From Gordonia westfalica (GTDB lineage Bacteria > Actinomycetota > Actinomycetes > Mycobacteriales > Mycobacteriaceae), in assembly GCF_900105725.1 (NCBI RefSeq), contig NZ_FNLM01000036.1, positions 310,001 to 374,000 on the forward strand: a stretch of DNA of 64,000 bases, given 5' to 3'. Below, piece after piece: positions 16,992 through 25,041 of this stretch. The position numbers were made by a program, and so were the translations under genes. A model generated the notes under the pieces. It was not told the DNA's origin, did not search any database, and saw only the letters and a program-made list of their open reading frames with translations. Each line of letters opens with the position of its first letter. The first letter of the stretch is position 1.

Positions 16992-18150
16992 CCAGCACCC
17001 GGGTGTAGAGACCCGCATGCGCTTCGGCGATCGACAGTCGCTGGACCCGTCGGTCCCGCCACATCGCCGCGGCCGGGCGAGCGGAATATGCCTGTGCGAG
17101 TGCGGCAACCAGGGAATCCGGATCGAAACGGTCCTCGGTGAAGTCGTAGGTGAAGCACTCCTGCTGCTCGTGGTAGAAGCCGCAACTGGGTGCGATCACC
17201 GAGGTCCCGAGGTCGTGGCACGCCTCCAGCCAGCCCGAGTGTGTGCCGAACCGGTAGGGCAGTACCGAGACCGAGAGGCCGCGCAGGTAGTCCCACAGCT
17301 GATCGTCGGTGAAGTAGTCGTGCACTCGCACGCGGGCGTACGGGTGGCGCGACAAGGCGAGGGCAGTGGTGCCGAAGTCGGGGTTGTACCAGTGGTTCCC
17401 GGGCACGAAGACCTCATCGTGGAGGTTGATCTGGATCGTCATGTCCGGGTAGTCGGATGCGGCTTCGAGCAACGTCATGATGACGGGCAGCGGGTCCATG
17501 TTGGCGCGGACGCTCTTCGCGTGCACGCCGACGACGAACTCGTCGGCAGGTGTCTCACGTGGGGCGAACCGGCCGGGCGGCACCACGTGCGGATGCGGCA
17601 ACACGGTGGCAGACCGGTCCCAGCGTTGCGAGATCTGTTCGGCTGCACCCGGAGTGAGTGTGACGACCTCGTCGGCCGCCGGGACCAGGAGGTCGAGGAC
17701 CTCCTCGTGCGCGCCGGGCTCCGGGTGGTGTGGATTGCGGAGATCGTGCAGCGTGTACACGAGCGGCTTGCCGTGGCGGTCCAGTTCACCGAGGACATCG
17801 GCCATCACCGACGGCTCGACCGCGTCGAAGCCGAAATGGAGGTGGAAGACGTCGAACTCGTTGTGGTGCTCGGCGATCCAGCGCGGATCGAGCATCAGCG
17901 GTGGCCACCATCCGCCGGGCACCTTGGCCCCGTCCGCCGGCACCGGGTCGGGCAGGCGGGTCACCGACACGGCCCCGGTGTCGAGGACGCTGACCGATCC
18001 GTTCACCGGCGACAGGTGCCGGACGTAGACATGTGACTGCGGGACGGACGCGACCCGGATACTTGTGGTGCCCACCCGGGTGGCCCGCGAGGTGTCCATC
18101 TTCTCGAGAGTTGCCGCGCCGCCGAGTTGCCCGATAAACCGACCGTCCAC
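16984..18150 (-). CDS. GT4-like glycosyltransferase, first gene of the operon
   Basis: This roughly 388-residue GT-B protein has a first domain with DVFHLHFGFDAVEPSVMADVLGELDRHGKPLVYTLHDLR and a second with FGTHSGWLEACHDLGTSVIAPSCGFYHEQQE, where the E-C-H-D segment takes the donor-binding place. It is divergent from classical GT4 sequences but keeps the fold pattern. GTG 18150 is preceded by GGATGGA; an in-frame ATG at 18099 is an alternative. About 100 bp upstream lies the best SigF-type promoter in the window. Confidence 0.75.
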   Translation of the reverse strand: MDGRFIGQLGGAATLEKMDTSRATRVGTTSIRVASVPQSHVYVRHLSPVNGSVSVLDTGAVSVTRLPDPVPADGAKVPGGWWPPLMLDPRWIAEHHNEFDVFHLHFGFDAVEPSVMADVLGELDRHGKPLVYTLHDLRNPHHPEPGAHEEVLDLLVPAADEVVTLTPGAAEQISQRWDRSATVLPHPHVVPPGRFAPRETPADEFVVGVHAKSVRANMDPLPVIMTLLEAASDYPDMTIQINLHDEVFVPGNHWYNPDFGTTALALSRHPYARVRVHDYFTDDQLWDYLRGLSVSVLPYRFGTHSGWLEACHDLGTSVIAPSCGFYHEQQECFTYDFTEDRFDPDSLVAALAQAYSARPAAAMWRDRRVQRLSIAEAHAGLYTRVLDA

Positions 18151-18258
18151 TGTTCCATCCGTTCACTTCGAGACATGAACGGCTGTTGACTCAACCGGGT
18201 CCGCATGAAGGCGGCGACACCGCCGCTGAATTGCCGAGAGTCGGCACTTCGCTTGCAG

Positions 18259-18284
18259 ATACCCCGGTCCGGTGGCCATGAAAC
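18259..18284 (-). promoter_or_regulatory. Consensus SigF-type promoter (GTTT-N16-GGGTAT) for the glycosyltransferase operon
   Basis: On the minus strand GGTTT (GTTT at 18284-18281) and GGGTAT (18264-18259) are 16 bases apart, an exact match to the SigF consensus. Transcription from here would give a leader of about 100 nt before GTG 18150. This is the strongest evidence that the glycosyltransferase genes belong to the stress regulon. Confidence 0.65.
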
Positions 18285-18297
18285 CCAGTGGTTGTGA

Positions 18298-18324
18298 CTC
18301 CCGACGGGCTATGGCCGTCGGGAG
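18298..18324. terminator. Hairpin terminator after the PAS-ANTAR gene
   Basis: CTCCCGACGG (18298-18307) and CCGTCGGGAG (18315-18324) form a perfect 10-bp stem with a 7-base loop, directly after the PAS-ANTAR stop (18330, minus strand). Confidence 0.7.
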
Positions 18325-18329
18325 CGGAC

Positions 18330-18977
18330 TCAGTTCTCGTTCTGGTGGGCGTTCAGAAGCAGATGGTCGAAGGCCTGGCGAACCGGGTCCGGAAGCACCA
18401 CGTACTTGTGGACACCGGAGACGATGTTCTTGGCCAGCTCGTTGACCTTGACGTTGGCCGTCTGCGACCGCCAGCGCATCACTTCGAATGCACGCTCGGG
18501 ACTGACCCCGTAGGCCATCGAGATCATCCCCTTGGCCTGTTCGATGACGCCCTGGTGTTCGCGGAACCGCGCGACATGCTCGTCGACCTGGTATTTGACG
18601 GTTTGTTCGTCGTAGCCGGTCAGGTCCAGATAGAAGCCCTCGGCGCCGATCGGGTTGCCGGTCTCGTCGATGAGCTGCTGGGAGACCACCGCGACGTGAT
18701 GCACCTGACCGGACGTGTCGATGATGCGGTGACGACTGGAGAACGGCGTGCGTCGGCTCAGCATCGTCGCAACCATCTCGTCGAAGGCGTGTCGGTCGTC
18801 GGGGTGCTTGTGACCGGCCAGCAGCTCGGTGGTCGGGGTGACCTCGCCCGGTTGGTATCCGTGCATCTCGGCGACCTCGTCCGACCACTCCCATTCCTCG
18901 GTGTCGAAGAGAAATCGAAAGCTGCCGACGTGACGGATACGAGAATCGTCGAGTGGCAGATCGTTGGTCTTTGGCAC
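18330..18977 (-). CDS. PAS-ANTAR signalling protein
   Basis: This 215-residue protein has a PAS fold (about residues 10-125; WEWSDEVAEMHGYQPGEVTPT is the PAS_3-type core, HHVAVVSQQLIDETGNPIGAEGFYLDLT its last strands) and an ANTAR domain (about 135-195; HQGVIEQAKGMISMAYGVSPERAFEVMRWRS). It should sense a small ligand or redox state and act on RNA. I choose GTG 18977 because GTGGGG lies just upstream and sequence before it is unlike PAS. It is the second ANTAR protein in 10 kb. It sits beside the glycosyltransferase operon, but its own promoter does not fit the SigF spacing. Confidence 0.82.
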   Translation of the reverse strand: MPKTNDLPLDDSRIRHVGSFRFLFDTEEWEWSDEVAEMHGYQPGEVTPTTELLAGHKHPDDRHAFDEMVATMLSRRTPFSSRHRIIDTSGQVHHVAVVSQQLIDETGNPIGAEGFYLDLTGYDEQTVKYQVDEHVARFREHQGVIEQAKGMISMAYGVSPERAFEVMRWRSQTANVKVNELAKNIVSGVHKYVVLPDPVRQAFDHLLLNAHQNEN

Positions 18978-19065
18978 GGCTACCCCACGCTTAGAAAGGC
19001 ACGCAAAAACGACAAAGTGCCAACGGTCTCGGGCGAGATAAGAGCTTACCCGGGATCGATCGGCG

Positions 19066-19610
19066 TGCGCGGAGGTGGTCGAACGGACCGTCGCCGAACT
19101 GGGCGGACTGAACATCCTCGTGAACAACGTCGCCTACCAGGAGGTGGTCGACGACTTCATGGAGGTGGACCCTGAACAGTGGTACCGGACGTTCGACGTG
19201 AACATCCACAGCTTCTTCCACACGACCCGCGCAGCGGTGCCGCATCTGACCGGCGGTGGCGCCATCATCAACACTTCGTCGATCAACGGGTTGCGTGGCA
19301 ACGACAGCCTCATCGACTACTCGGCGACCAAGGGTGCGGTCCTGGCGTTGACGTACTCGCTCGCGCAGTCGCTGATGGAGAGGAGGATCCGCGTCAACTG
19401 CGTCGCGCCCGGACCCGTGTGGACCCCGCTGATCCCGGCGACGATGCCGGCCGAGGCCGTGAAGGACTTCGGGACGCAGGCCCGATGGGCCGTGCCGCCC
19501 AGCCCGATGAGATCGCGCCGTCGTACGTGTTCTTCGCGGCCGAGCAACTGTCGTCGTACTACACCGGTGAGGTGCTCGCTCCGATCGGTGGCGAAACGCT
19601 CCCGGGGTGA
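19066..19610 (+). pseudogene. SDR oxidoreductase remnant: 5' truncated and frameshifted
   Basis: From about 19066 the frame gives AEVVERTVAELGGLNILVNN, then the SDR core: NTSSINGLRG, the catalytic YSATKGA and RVNCVAPGPVWTPLIP. The first ~95 residues, with the TGxxxGxG nucleotide-binding motif, are absent; upstream DNA is the promoter of the PAS-ANTAR gene. The frame breaks at the three-C run 19481-19483; adding one C rejoins it to the normal ending (GRAAQPDEIAPSYVFFAAEQ ... stop 19608). The protein cannot be functional as read. The residual gene resembles glucose-1-dehydrogenase/YdaD-type stress SDRs. Confidence 0.8.
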
Positions 19611-19628
19611 ATGGTTCGCGTCCCGACA

Positions 19629-21407
19629 CTATCGAGCGGGGGCCGTGAGCCAATCGGGCCGACGGAATCGGCTGGTGGTGTAAGGGACGGGGGCGATGAT
19701 CTCCTGCCGGCCGTCCTGGATCTGATAGACCAGGTGGGCGAGCGCCACCGACGGGTCGTCTCCCGGCCCGCGGAAGCCGGCCGCGACGCCGGTCTCGGGA
19801 TGGAACGAGTACGCGCCGTTCACCCCGCGGTAGGTGGTCGATCGCATGCGGCGGACAACGTCGTCGAAGTCCCGGAAGTCGTTGCTGCGCGCCCACGCCT
19901 GCGCGACCACGTGCGCCCGGTCGTATGCGAGGCCCGCGTGGGATCGCCCGGGCGCAGAGCCGAACCTCCTGGCAAACCGCTGGGCGAAACCGAGACCGAT
20001 GGCGTCCGAATAGGTCCCGGTGGTCGTCGCCCACACGACGCCGTCGGCGGCGGCACCGAGCCGCTCGCGGAAGGCCGGCACCGATGGCGCGTAGATGGAG
20101 TAGACGATGCTCGGCGCGCGGGCGTCCCGAACGGCACGCACGACGTCGATGTGGTGGTCGACGAAATATGAGCCGATCATGACGGCGGCCGGTTCCCGGG
20201 CTATTGCCGCTTGTGCGGCGGCGGTCCACCCGTTCTCGTCCGCGACGTCGATCGTCACCAGCTCCCACCCCTCGGCGTCGGCCAGGGCCTGTGCGTGAGC
20301 GGTACCGAAATCGATGAGCTGCCAGGAGGTTTGTTGGATGCACACAAGGGTCCGTGATGTCGTGGGCAGTAGTCCACGGCGATGCAGGTCTCCGGCGAAG
20401 CCGACGAAGCGGGGTGCGTAGTGGACATCGCTGGGGCACAACTGCAGCACCCGCGAGTATCGGCCGCGGTCGTTTCGCACCCGTTCCTCCATCGCCCCGG
20501 ATGTCGCGGCGTGGAGGTAGGGGATACCGGTGGCGGCGGCGGTGTCGTGCGCGACATCCTGGTGCGCGACGTAGGCCGACGTCAGGACGTCGACCTCGCG
20601 GTCGGCCAGTTGTTCGATCGCCGCGCGGGTCGACGCCGCGTCGGCGATGTCGATGTCGGTCACCTCGATATCGACAGGACGCCCGTGGACCCCGCCGGTC
20701 GCATTGATCTCCTCGATGGCGAGCTGGAGTCCGCGGCGCATCTCCGCCGCATCGCTCGCACCGGGGCCGGAAGCGGGTACCGCGGCCCCGATTCGCCATG
20801 GCCGCAGACGTACTCGCGGCGTTCCCGGGAGGCGGGCCGGACCGTGGTCGATGCCTCCGAGGACGCGCCCGATCCTGGTGCTGCACAGCTCATCCCGTCG
20901 CGAGACCGGAATCGGTACCAACATTATGCCCTCATCGACCGCGCGCACCGCGGCGGCTGTGCGTGACGCACAGTCCAGCTTTCGGAGCAGGTTGTCGACG
21001 TGGGTGGTGATCGTCCGAGGTGAGATGTCGAGCCATCGGGCGATCTCGGCGTTGCTCGCACCGGTGGTGACGAGGGTCAGGACTTCGAGTTCTCGTCGTG
21101 AAAGATCGTGTGGCAGCGTCTCCAGCGGTTCGCCGGAGATGAATGCGACCGTCGTCGCCGCCTCACTGCGGACGTCGATCCGCACGGAGCAGACCGGCTG
21201 ATCAACTTCCCCGCGCCACAGGAAGTCCGCATGGGGAAGGTGTTCGCGAACGGCGGCGGCGGCAATGGCGCGCAAGCGATCGGGCACGCTTCGCCACGAC
21301 CCGGCCTCGGCGACGCCCGGGTTGCCGCGAGCGTCGACCCGCACGCAGAACGGGGCGCCGTCCCATCGGTGCGCGGGAGCGCTCCGCGCGCCGGGGGTCG
21401 TCGCCAT
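19629..21407 (-). CDS. Fusion regulator: LuxR-type HTH plus periplasmic-binding-protein (amide/amino-acid type) sensor
   Basis: This 592-residue protein lacks a signal peptide. Residues 1-100 are a divergent region, 101-160 a LuxR HTH (LSRRELEVLTLVTTGASNAEIARWLDISPRTITTHVDNLLRKL), and about 203-570 a full ligand-binding fold of the branched-chain amino acid/urea/amide ABC receptor class (IGAAVPASGPGASDAAEMRRGLQLAIEEINATGGVHGRPVDI). The receptor is thus cytosolic and coupled directly to DNA binding, like AmiC-type sensing built into the regulator. It is divergent from a RutA-like monooxygenase and an amidohydrolase, so it likely senses an amide, ureide or pyrimidine-like compound. Confidence 0.85.
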   Translation of the reverse strand: MATTPGARSAPAHRWDGAPFCVRVDARGNPGVAEAGSWRSVPDRLRAIAAAAVREHLPHADFLWRGEVDQPVCSVRIDVRSEAATTVAFISGEPLETLPHDLSRRELEVLTLVTTGASNAEIARWLDISPRTITTHVDNLLRKLDCASRTAAAVRAVDEGIMLVPIPVSRRDELCSTRIGRVLGGIDHGPARLPGTPRVRLRPWRIGAAVPASGPGASDAAEMRRGLQLAIEEINATGGVHGRPVDIEVTDIDIADAASTRAAIEQLADREVDVLTSAYVAHQDVAHDTAAATGIPYLHAATSGAMEERVRNDRGRYSRVLQLCPSDVHYAPRFVGFAGDLHRRGLLPTTSRTLVCIQQTSWQLIDFGTAHAQALADAEGWELVTIDVADENGWTAAAQAAIAREPAAVMIGSYFVDHHIDVVRAVRDARAPSIVYSIYAPSVPAFRERLGAAADGVVWATTTGTYSDAIGLGFAQRFARRFGSAPGRSHAGLAYDRAHVVAQAWARSNDFRDFDDVVRRMRSTTYRGVNGAYSFHPETGVAAGFRGPGDDPSVALAHLVYQIQDGRQEIIAPVPYTTSRFRRPDWLTAPAR

Positions 21408-21410
21408 CTC

Positions 21411-21447
21411 GTGTCCTGTCGTAACTGTCGTGTCCTGTCGGGACAGG
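21411..21447. promoter_or_regulatory. Repeated GTGTCCTGTCG elements with inverted GACAGG, candidate operator
   Basis: GTGTCCTGTCG occurs at 21411-21421 and again at 21430-21440, 19 bp apart. The second copy continues into the inverted repeat CCTGTC-GG-GACAGG (21434-21447). The cluster begins four bases before the LuxR-fusion start (21407) in the 260-bp divergent promoter region, which otherwise shows nothing distinctive. It is a plausible binding site for that regulator. Confidence 0.45.
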
Positions 21448-21666
21448 TGTCGGGTCAGGCGATTTTAGCTGCGACCCGGTCGGTGCGCCCGCCGAGCGAG
21501 AAGGGATGTCTGCGCCGGCAACCCGCGCAACCAGATGGTAACCAGCGGTACGTAATTGTGCGGATTCGCACGGGACCCTCCCGGATCTACCTTTCTCGCA
21601 CGAACTCTGGTCTGAGAACGCGCGTGGCGCCGTCTCGCCAGGTCGATCGACGCGAAAGGTGTGCAC

Positions 21667-22716
21667 ATGAAACTCGGAGTCTTCGCCCCCACCCTCAGTA
21701 CCGGTTGGGTGATCTCGACGGCGTCCCCGCAGTACCGTCCGAGCTGGTTCCTGATGCAGGAGACCGCGCTCAAGGCCGAGCACTACGGATTCGAGTTCCT
21801 CCTGGCACCCAACAAGTACAAGGGTATGGGCGGTGAGACCCGGTTCTGGGACTACGCGCTCGACTCGTTCACGACGATGGCCGGTCTCGCCGCGGTGACC
21901 CGCAAGATCCAGCTGATCCCGTCGATCTCGCTGCTCAGCGTGCCGCCGGTGTATGCCGCCAAGCAGGTTGTCACGGTCGCGAACATGGCCGGCCCGGGTC
22001 GGTTCGGTGTCAACATCATCACCGGCTGGGAGAAGCCGGAATGGGAGTCGATGGGCCTGTGGCCCGGCGATGAGTACTTCGAATACCGCTACGACTACGC
22101 GGCGGAGTACATGACGGTGATGAAAGAGCTGTGGGCAACCGGACAGTCCGACTTCAAGGGCAAGTTCTTCCAGATGAACGACGCCAAACTCGAACCGCAC
22201 TTCGGTGACGAGATGGACGTCGCCGTCGTCTGTGCAGGGCAGTCGGACAAGGGGATGGTCTTCACCTCGCAGTTCGCCGACTATCAGTTCATGGGCGGCA
22301 AACTGGACCACGCCGAACTCGTCGGACAGATCGCCCGTGTGCGTACCGCGGGGGAGCAGGCGGGCCGCACGACCGAGGCCTACCCGCTCTATCAGTGCGT
22401 CGTGCGCGACAGCCTCGAGGAATGTGAGGACGTGATCGGCAACTGGCGTGAGAACCAGGACTATCCGACGGTCGCGACCATGACCGGTCACGCCTCGATG
22501 GACAGTTCCGGGGATGCCAACTCGCTGCATGCGACCCTCAGCAAGAGCGACAACTTCATGCTCTGGGAGGTCATCAAAGGTGACCCGAAGAGCGTCGCCG
22601 AGCAGATCCGCGCCATCTCGGAGGTCGAGGGTGTCGGTGGCGTGATGTTCACCTTCCAGGACTACCAGACCGATCTCGATCGATTCGGTACTCAAGTCAT
22701 GCCGCTGCTGAAGTGA
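21667..22716 (+). CDS. RutA-like flavin-dependent monooxygenase
   Basis: This 349-residue luciferase-like (LLM) oxygenase closely follows the RutA subgroup: MKLGVFAPTLSTGWVISTASPQYRPS, FLLAPNKYKGMGGETRFWDYALDSFTTMAGLA, and GPGRFGVNIITGWEKPEW. RutA uses FMN and O2 to open the uracil ring by cleaving an amide C-N bond; relatives act on other amides or halo-aromatics. ATG 21667 has GAAAGG upstream; GTG 21661 is too close to it. No rutB-F genes are present, and the partner is a nitrilase-fold enzyme, so the substrate may differ from uracil. Confidence 0.82.
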   Translation: MKLGVFAPTLSTGWVISTASPQYRPSWFLMQETALKAEHYGFEFLLAPNKYKGMGGETRFWDYALDSFTTMAGLAAVTRKIQLIPSISLLSVPPVYAAKQVVTVANMAGPGRFGVNIITGWEKPEWESMGLWPGDEYFEYRYDYAAEYMTVMKELWATGQSDFKGKFFQMNDAKLEPHFGDEMDVAVVCAGQSDKGMVFTSQFADYQFMGGKLDHAELVGQIARVRTAGEQAGRTTEAYPLYQCVVRDSLEECEDVIGNWRENQDYPTVATMTGHASMDSSGDANSLHATLSKSDNFMLWEVIKGDPKSVAEQIRAISEVEGVGGVMFTFQDYQTDLDRFGTQVMPLLK

Positions 22717-22765
22717 TCTGACACAAGCGAACCCGAGAGCAGTGACACCGGAGGAGAAACCCGAT

Positions 22766-23665
22766 ATGAGCGACGTGCTGGCAGTCGCGGCGGTGCAGTT
22801 CGACGTCTCGCCGGAACCGTCCTGGCCGGCATTCGCCGATCGGGCCCGACGCCAACTCGACGAGGCCGGTGATGCCGACCTCGTCGTGTTCGGCGAATGC
22901 ATGACGATCGGGCTGTCGGCGACGACTCCCGGCTGGGCCGGTCTGGCGCCTCGCCAGGCGTTCGAGGCGTTACCCGAACACGCCGCGGTCTACGAGGACC
23001 TCTTCGCCGCCGAGGCGAGCCAGCGCGGACAGACGATCGTGGCCGGGAGCACCTTCATGCGCGGTGACGACGGCCTGCTGAATGTCGCGCACGTGTTCTC
23101 ACCCGACGGAACCGTTGTGCGGCACACCAAATCGCATCTGTTCCCCGGCGAATGGGATTGGCTGGCGGGCGAGGGGGACGAGGTCACGGTGATCGAGGTC
23201 GCCGGTGTCCGGTGTGGGATTCTCGTCTGTTACGAGGCGGAGGTTCCCGAACTCGCGACGATTCACGGTGGCCTCGGTGTGGACGTATTGCTCACGCCCA
23301 GTTACACATTCACCGTGGCGGGCTTTCATCGGGTCCGGCAGACGCTGGCGGCCCGGTGTATCGAGAACCAGATGTACGCGGTGCACTGCCCGGTGGTCGG
23401 GGTGGGTTCGGGGCCGGTCCCGGACGGCCGCGGGCACGCCTCGTTCCTCGGGCCGTGTGAAGCGGGACTTCCTGACGACGGCGTCATCGCCGCCGGCCCG
23501 CCCGACCAACCGGCGGTGGTCACCGCACGATTCGACCTCGACCTGCTGCGTGCGCTGCGGCGGGACGGCGCGGCCACGACGGTGAAGGATCGTGCACGGA
23601 AGCGCGGTATGTACGAGAAGTATGCGTCCTACCTGTGGCCGCAGGCGGGCGACCCGGCGGTCTGA
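22766..23665 (+). CDS. Nitrilase-superfamily carbon-nitrogen hydrolase
   Basis: This 299-residue enzyme has the nitrilase-superfamily triad: Glu44 (VFGECMTIGL), Lys122 (RHTKSHLFPGEWDW) and nucleophile Cys155 (CGILVCYEAEVPELA). The length fits amidases/carbamoylases. GGAGGAG at 22750-22756 sets ATG 22766. It follows the RutA-like gene by 49 bp and likely hydrolyses the amide, ureido or carbamoyl product, releasing ammonia. In the Rut pathway this role belongs to RutB, an isochorismatase-fold hydrolase, so this would be a non-homologous replacement or a different pathway. Confidence 0.82.
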   Translation: MSDVLAVAAVQFDVSPEPSWPAFADRARRQLDEAGDADLVVFGECMTIGLSATTPGWAGLAPRQAFEALPEHAAVYEDLFAAEASQRGQTIVAGSTFMRGDDGLLNVAHVFSPDGTVVRHTKSHLFPGEWDWLAGEGDEVTVIEVAGVRCGILVCYEAEVPELATIHGGLGVDVLLTPSYTFTVAGFHRVRQTLAARCIENQMYAVHCPVVGVGSGPVPDGRGHASFLGPCEAGLPDDGVIAAGPPDQPAVVTARFDLDLLRALRRDGAATTVKDRARKRGMYEKYASYLWPQAGDPAV

Positions 23666-23669
23666 GGCG

Positions 23670-24959
23670 TCAGGGGACGGGCAGCGGTGCCAGGCTGTTC
23701 CCGCGCGGGAGCGTTGCGCAGTTGCTGCGCGTGGGGATTCCGGTGAAACGTTCGGTGAGGTACTCCGCGGCCAGCGGCTCGAACGGCAGGAAGGCCTCCT
23801 GGTGGGTCAGTCCGTTGAGCTGTTGATAGGTGACATCGACTCCGCGCGAACAGTATTCGTTCGCCAAACCGATGACGTCACCGGTGACCATCAGTGTGTC
23901 GCCGATCGCGTTGTAGTGCCCGACGGCGAGAAACATCTTGGTTCTCGGCGTTCCCTGGCTGCCCATGATGTTGTCGTTGATGGCACGTACCACCCCGGGG
24001 ACGTCGAGCAGGCCGGTGTAGGGCGGGACGACCATCGATGCGCTCGTCAGGCCGGGGTACTTCGACGCGAACTGTGAGATGCATTCCGCGCTCACGGCTT
24101 TCGTCACCTGCTCGCCGCGCGGCGACAGGAAGGACGACGTGTCGAGGTCATAGGTGCGCTGGTAGGCGACGACGAGCGCGGGGATCACCCCGGCCCACTT
24201 CGCGCTGCCGTCGATGTAGGGCAGGTTGTGCGCGAGGTCGACGGGTAGCCCGCCCGCGGCGGCACCGACGATGTTGAGTTCCGGTGCGTATCTCGGAGCG
24301 ATTTCGGCTCCCCACTGCGTCGGGATGGAGCCGCCCGAGTAGCCGACGAGTCCGACCGGCGTGGACCGGGGTAGACGCAGGAATGTCTCGGCCGCCCGGA
24401 TGCCGTCGAGCGCTGCATATCCCGACTGCCTACCGATCGTCCACTGCAGATCCTCGCCCTCGTAATTCGGGACCACGACGGTGTATCCGGCGGCGAGATA
24501 GCCTGCGATGAAACCTTGTTCGGTGGTGGCCGTGCCGTTCGCGTATCCACCCGAGAGGGTGTACGACGGGTCGCACTGGGAACCGAGGGCGTCGTAGGCC
24601 ATGTGGTAGGAAACGAGCCGTGTCGGACCGGGGATCAGCGGGCGGAGCACGGTCGCCACCGTCGTGCGTCCGGCGCCGAACTGATCGGTCGTGCGGTACA
24701 GGACCTGGGTTCCGGTGATGGGGGTGGACAGGCGCGGTGTCCGGAACGTCATCGGCCTGGTCCGGATCACGGTCCCGGGCGCGACGTCCCGCAGCGAGCC
24801 GTCGTAGCGATAGAACGGATCGGCCGAGGGGAGCGGAGAACCCGGGCCGGGGTCGGCGTGGACGGTCGGTGGACCTCCGACGACCCCGAGAACCACGCCG
24901 ATGATCAGCCCGACGAAACCTGCCACACGCAGGAAGTTCTTGCGCACCCCGAACGACAT
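23670..24959 (-). CDS. Secreted lipase (LIP family)
   Basis: This 429-residue secreted alpha/beta hydrolase has a signal peptide (VRKNFLRVAGFVGLIIGVVLGVV, likely cleavage after VHA, residue 35). It then has the secretory-lipase fold with nucleophile Ser208 in GLVGYSGGS, an acid in the DVTYQQ/GD region, and the catalytic His in LNGLTHQEAFLPF. The family resembles Candida-type LIP enzymes and mycobacterial/nocardial triacylglycerol lipases. It is convergent with the amidohydrolase (4 bp between stops) and divergent from the transporter; no functional link is evident. Confidence 0.85.
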   Translation of the reverse strand: MSFGVRKNFLRVAGFVGLIIGVVLGVVGGPPTVHADPGPGSPLPSADPFYRYDGSLRDVAPGTVIRTRPMTFRTPRLSTPITGTQVLYRTTDQFGAGRTTVATVLRPLIPGPTRLVSYHMAYDALGSQCDPSYTLSGGYANGTATTEQGFIAGYLAAGYTVVVPNYEGEDLQWTIGRQSGYAALDGIRAAETFLRLPRSTPVGLVGYSGGSIPTQWGAEIAPRYAPELNIVGAAAGGLPVDLAHNLPYIDGSAKWAGVIPALVVAYQRTYDLDTSSFLSPRGEQVTKAVSAECISQFASKYPGLTSASMVVPPYTGLLDVPGVVRAINDNIMGSQGTPRTKMFLAVGHYNAIGDTLMVTGDVIGLANEYCSRGVDVTYQQLNGLTHQEAFLPFEPLAAEYLTERFTGIPTRSNCATLPRGNSLAPLPVP

Positions 24960-25041
24960 GGCTCATTCAAGCATCGATGATCGATCACCGTCGGACTTCC
25001 GCATCCGTCGCCGTCGGCGTCGAATGTTAGGTTGCGTAACG

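Noticed and set aside
18956..19000. SigF-type promoter for the PAS-ANTAR gene (GTTT and GGGTA both present)
   Set aside because: The spacing is 19-21 bases and the GGGGTA lies at the ribosome-binding position of GTG 18977, so the match is probably chance.
25026..25041. IdeR-like half-site TTAGGTTGCGTAAC before the CynX-type transporter
   Set aside because: Only the left half matches the iron box; the right half has almost no identity.
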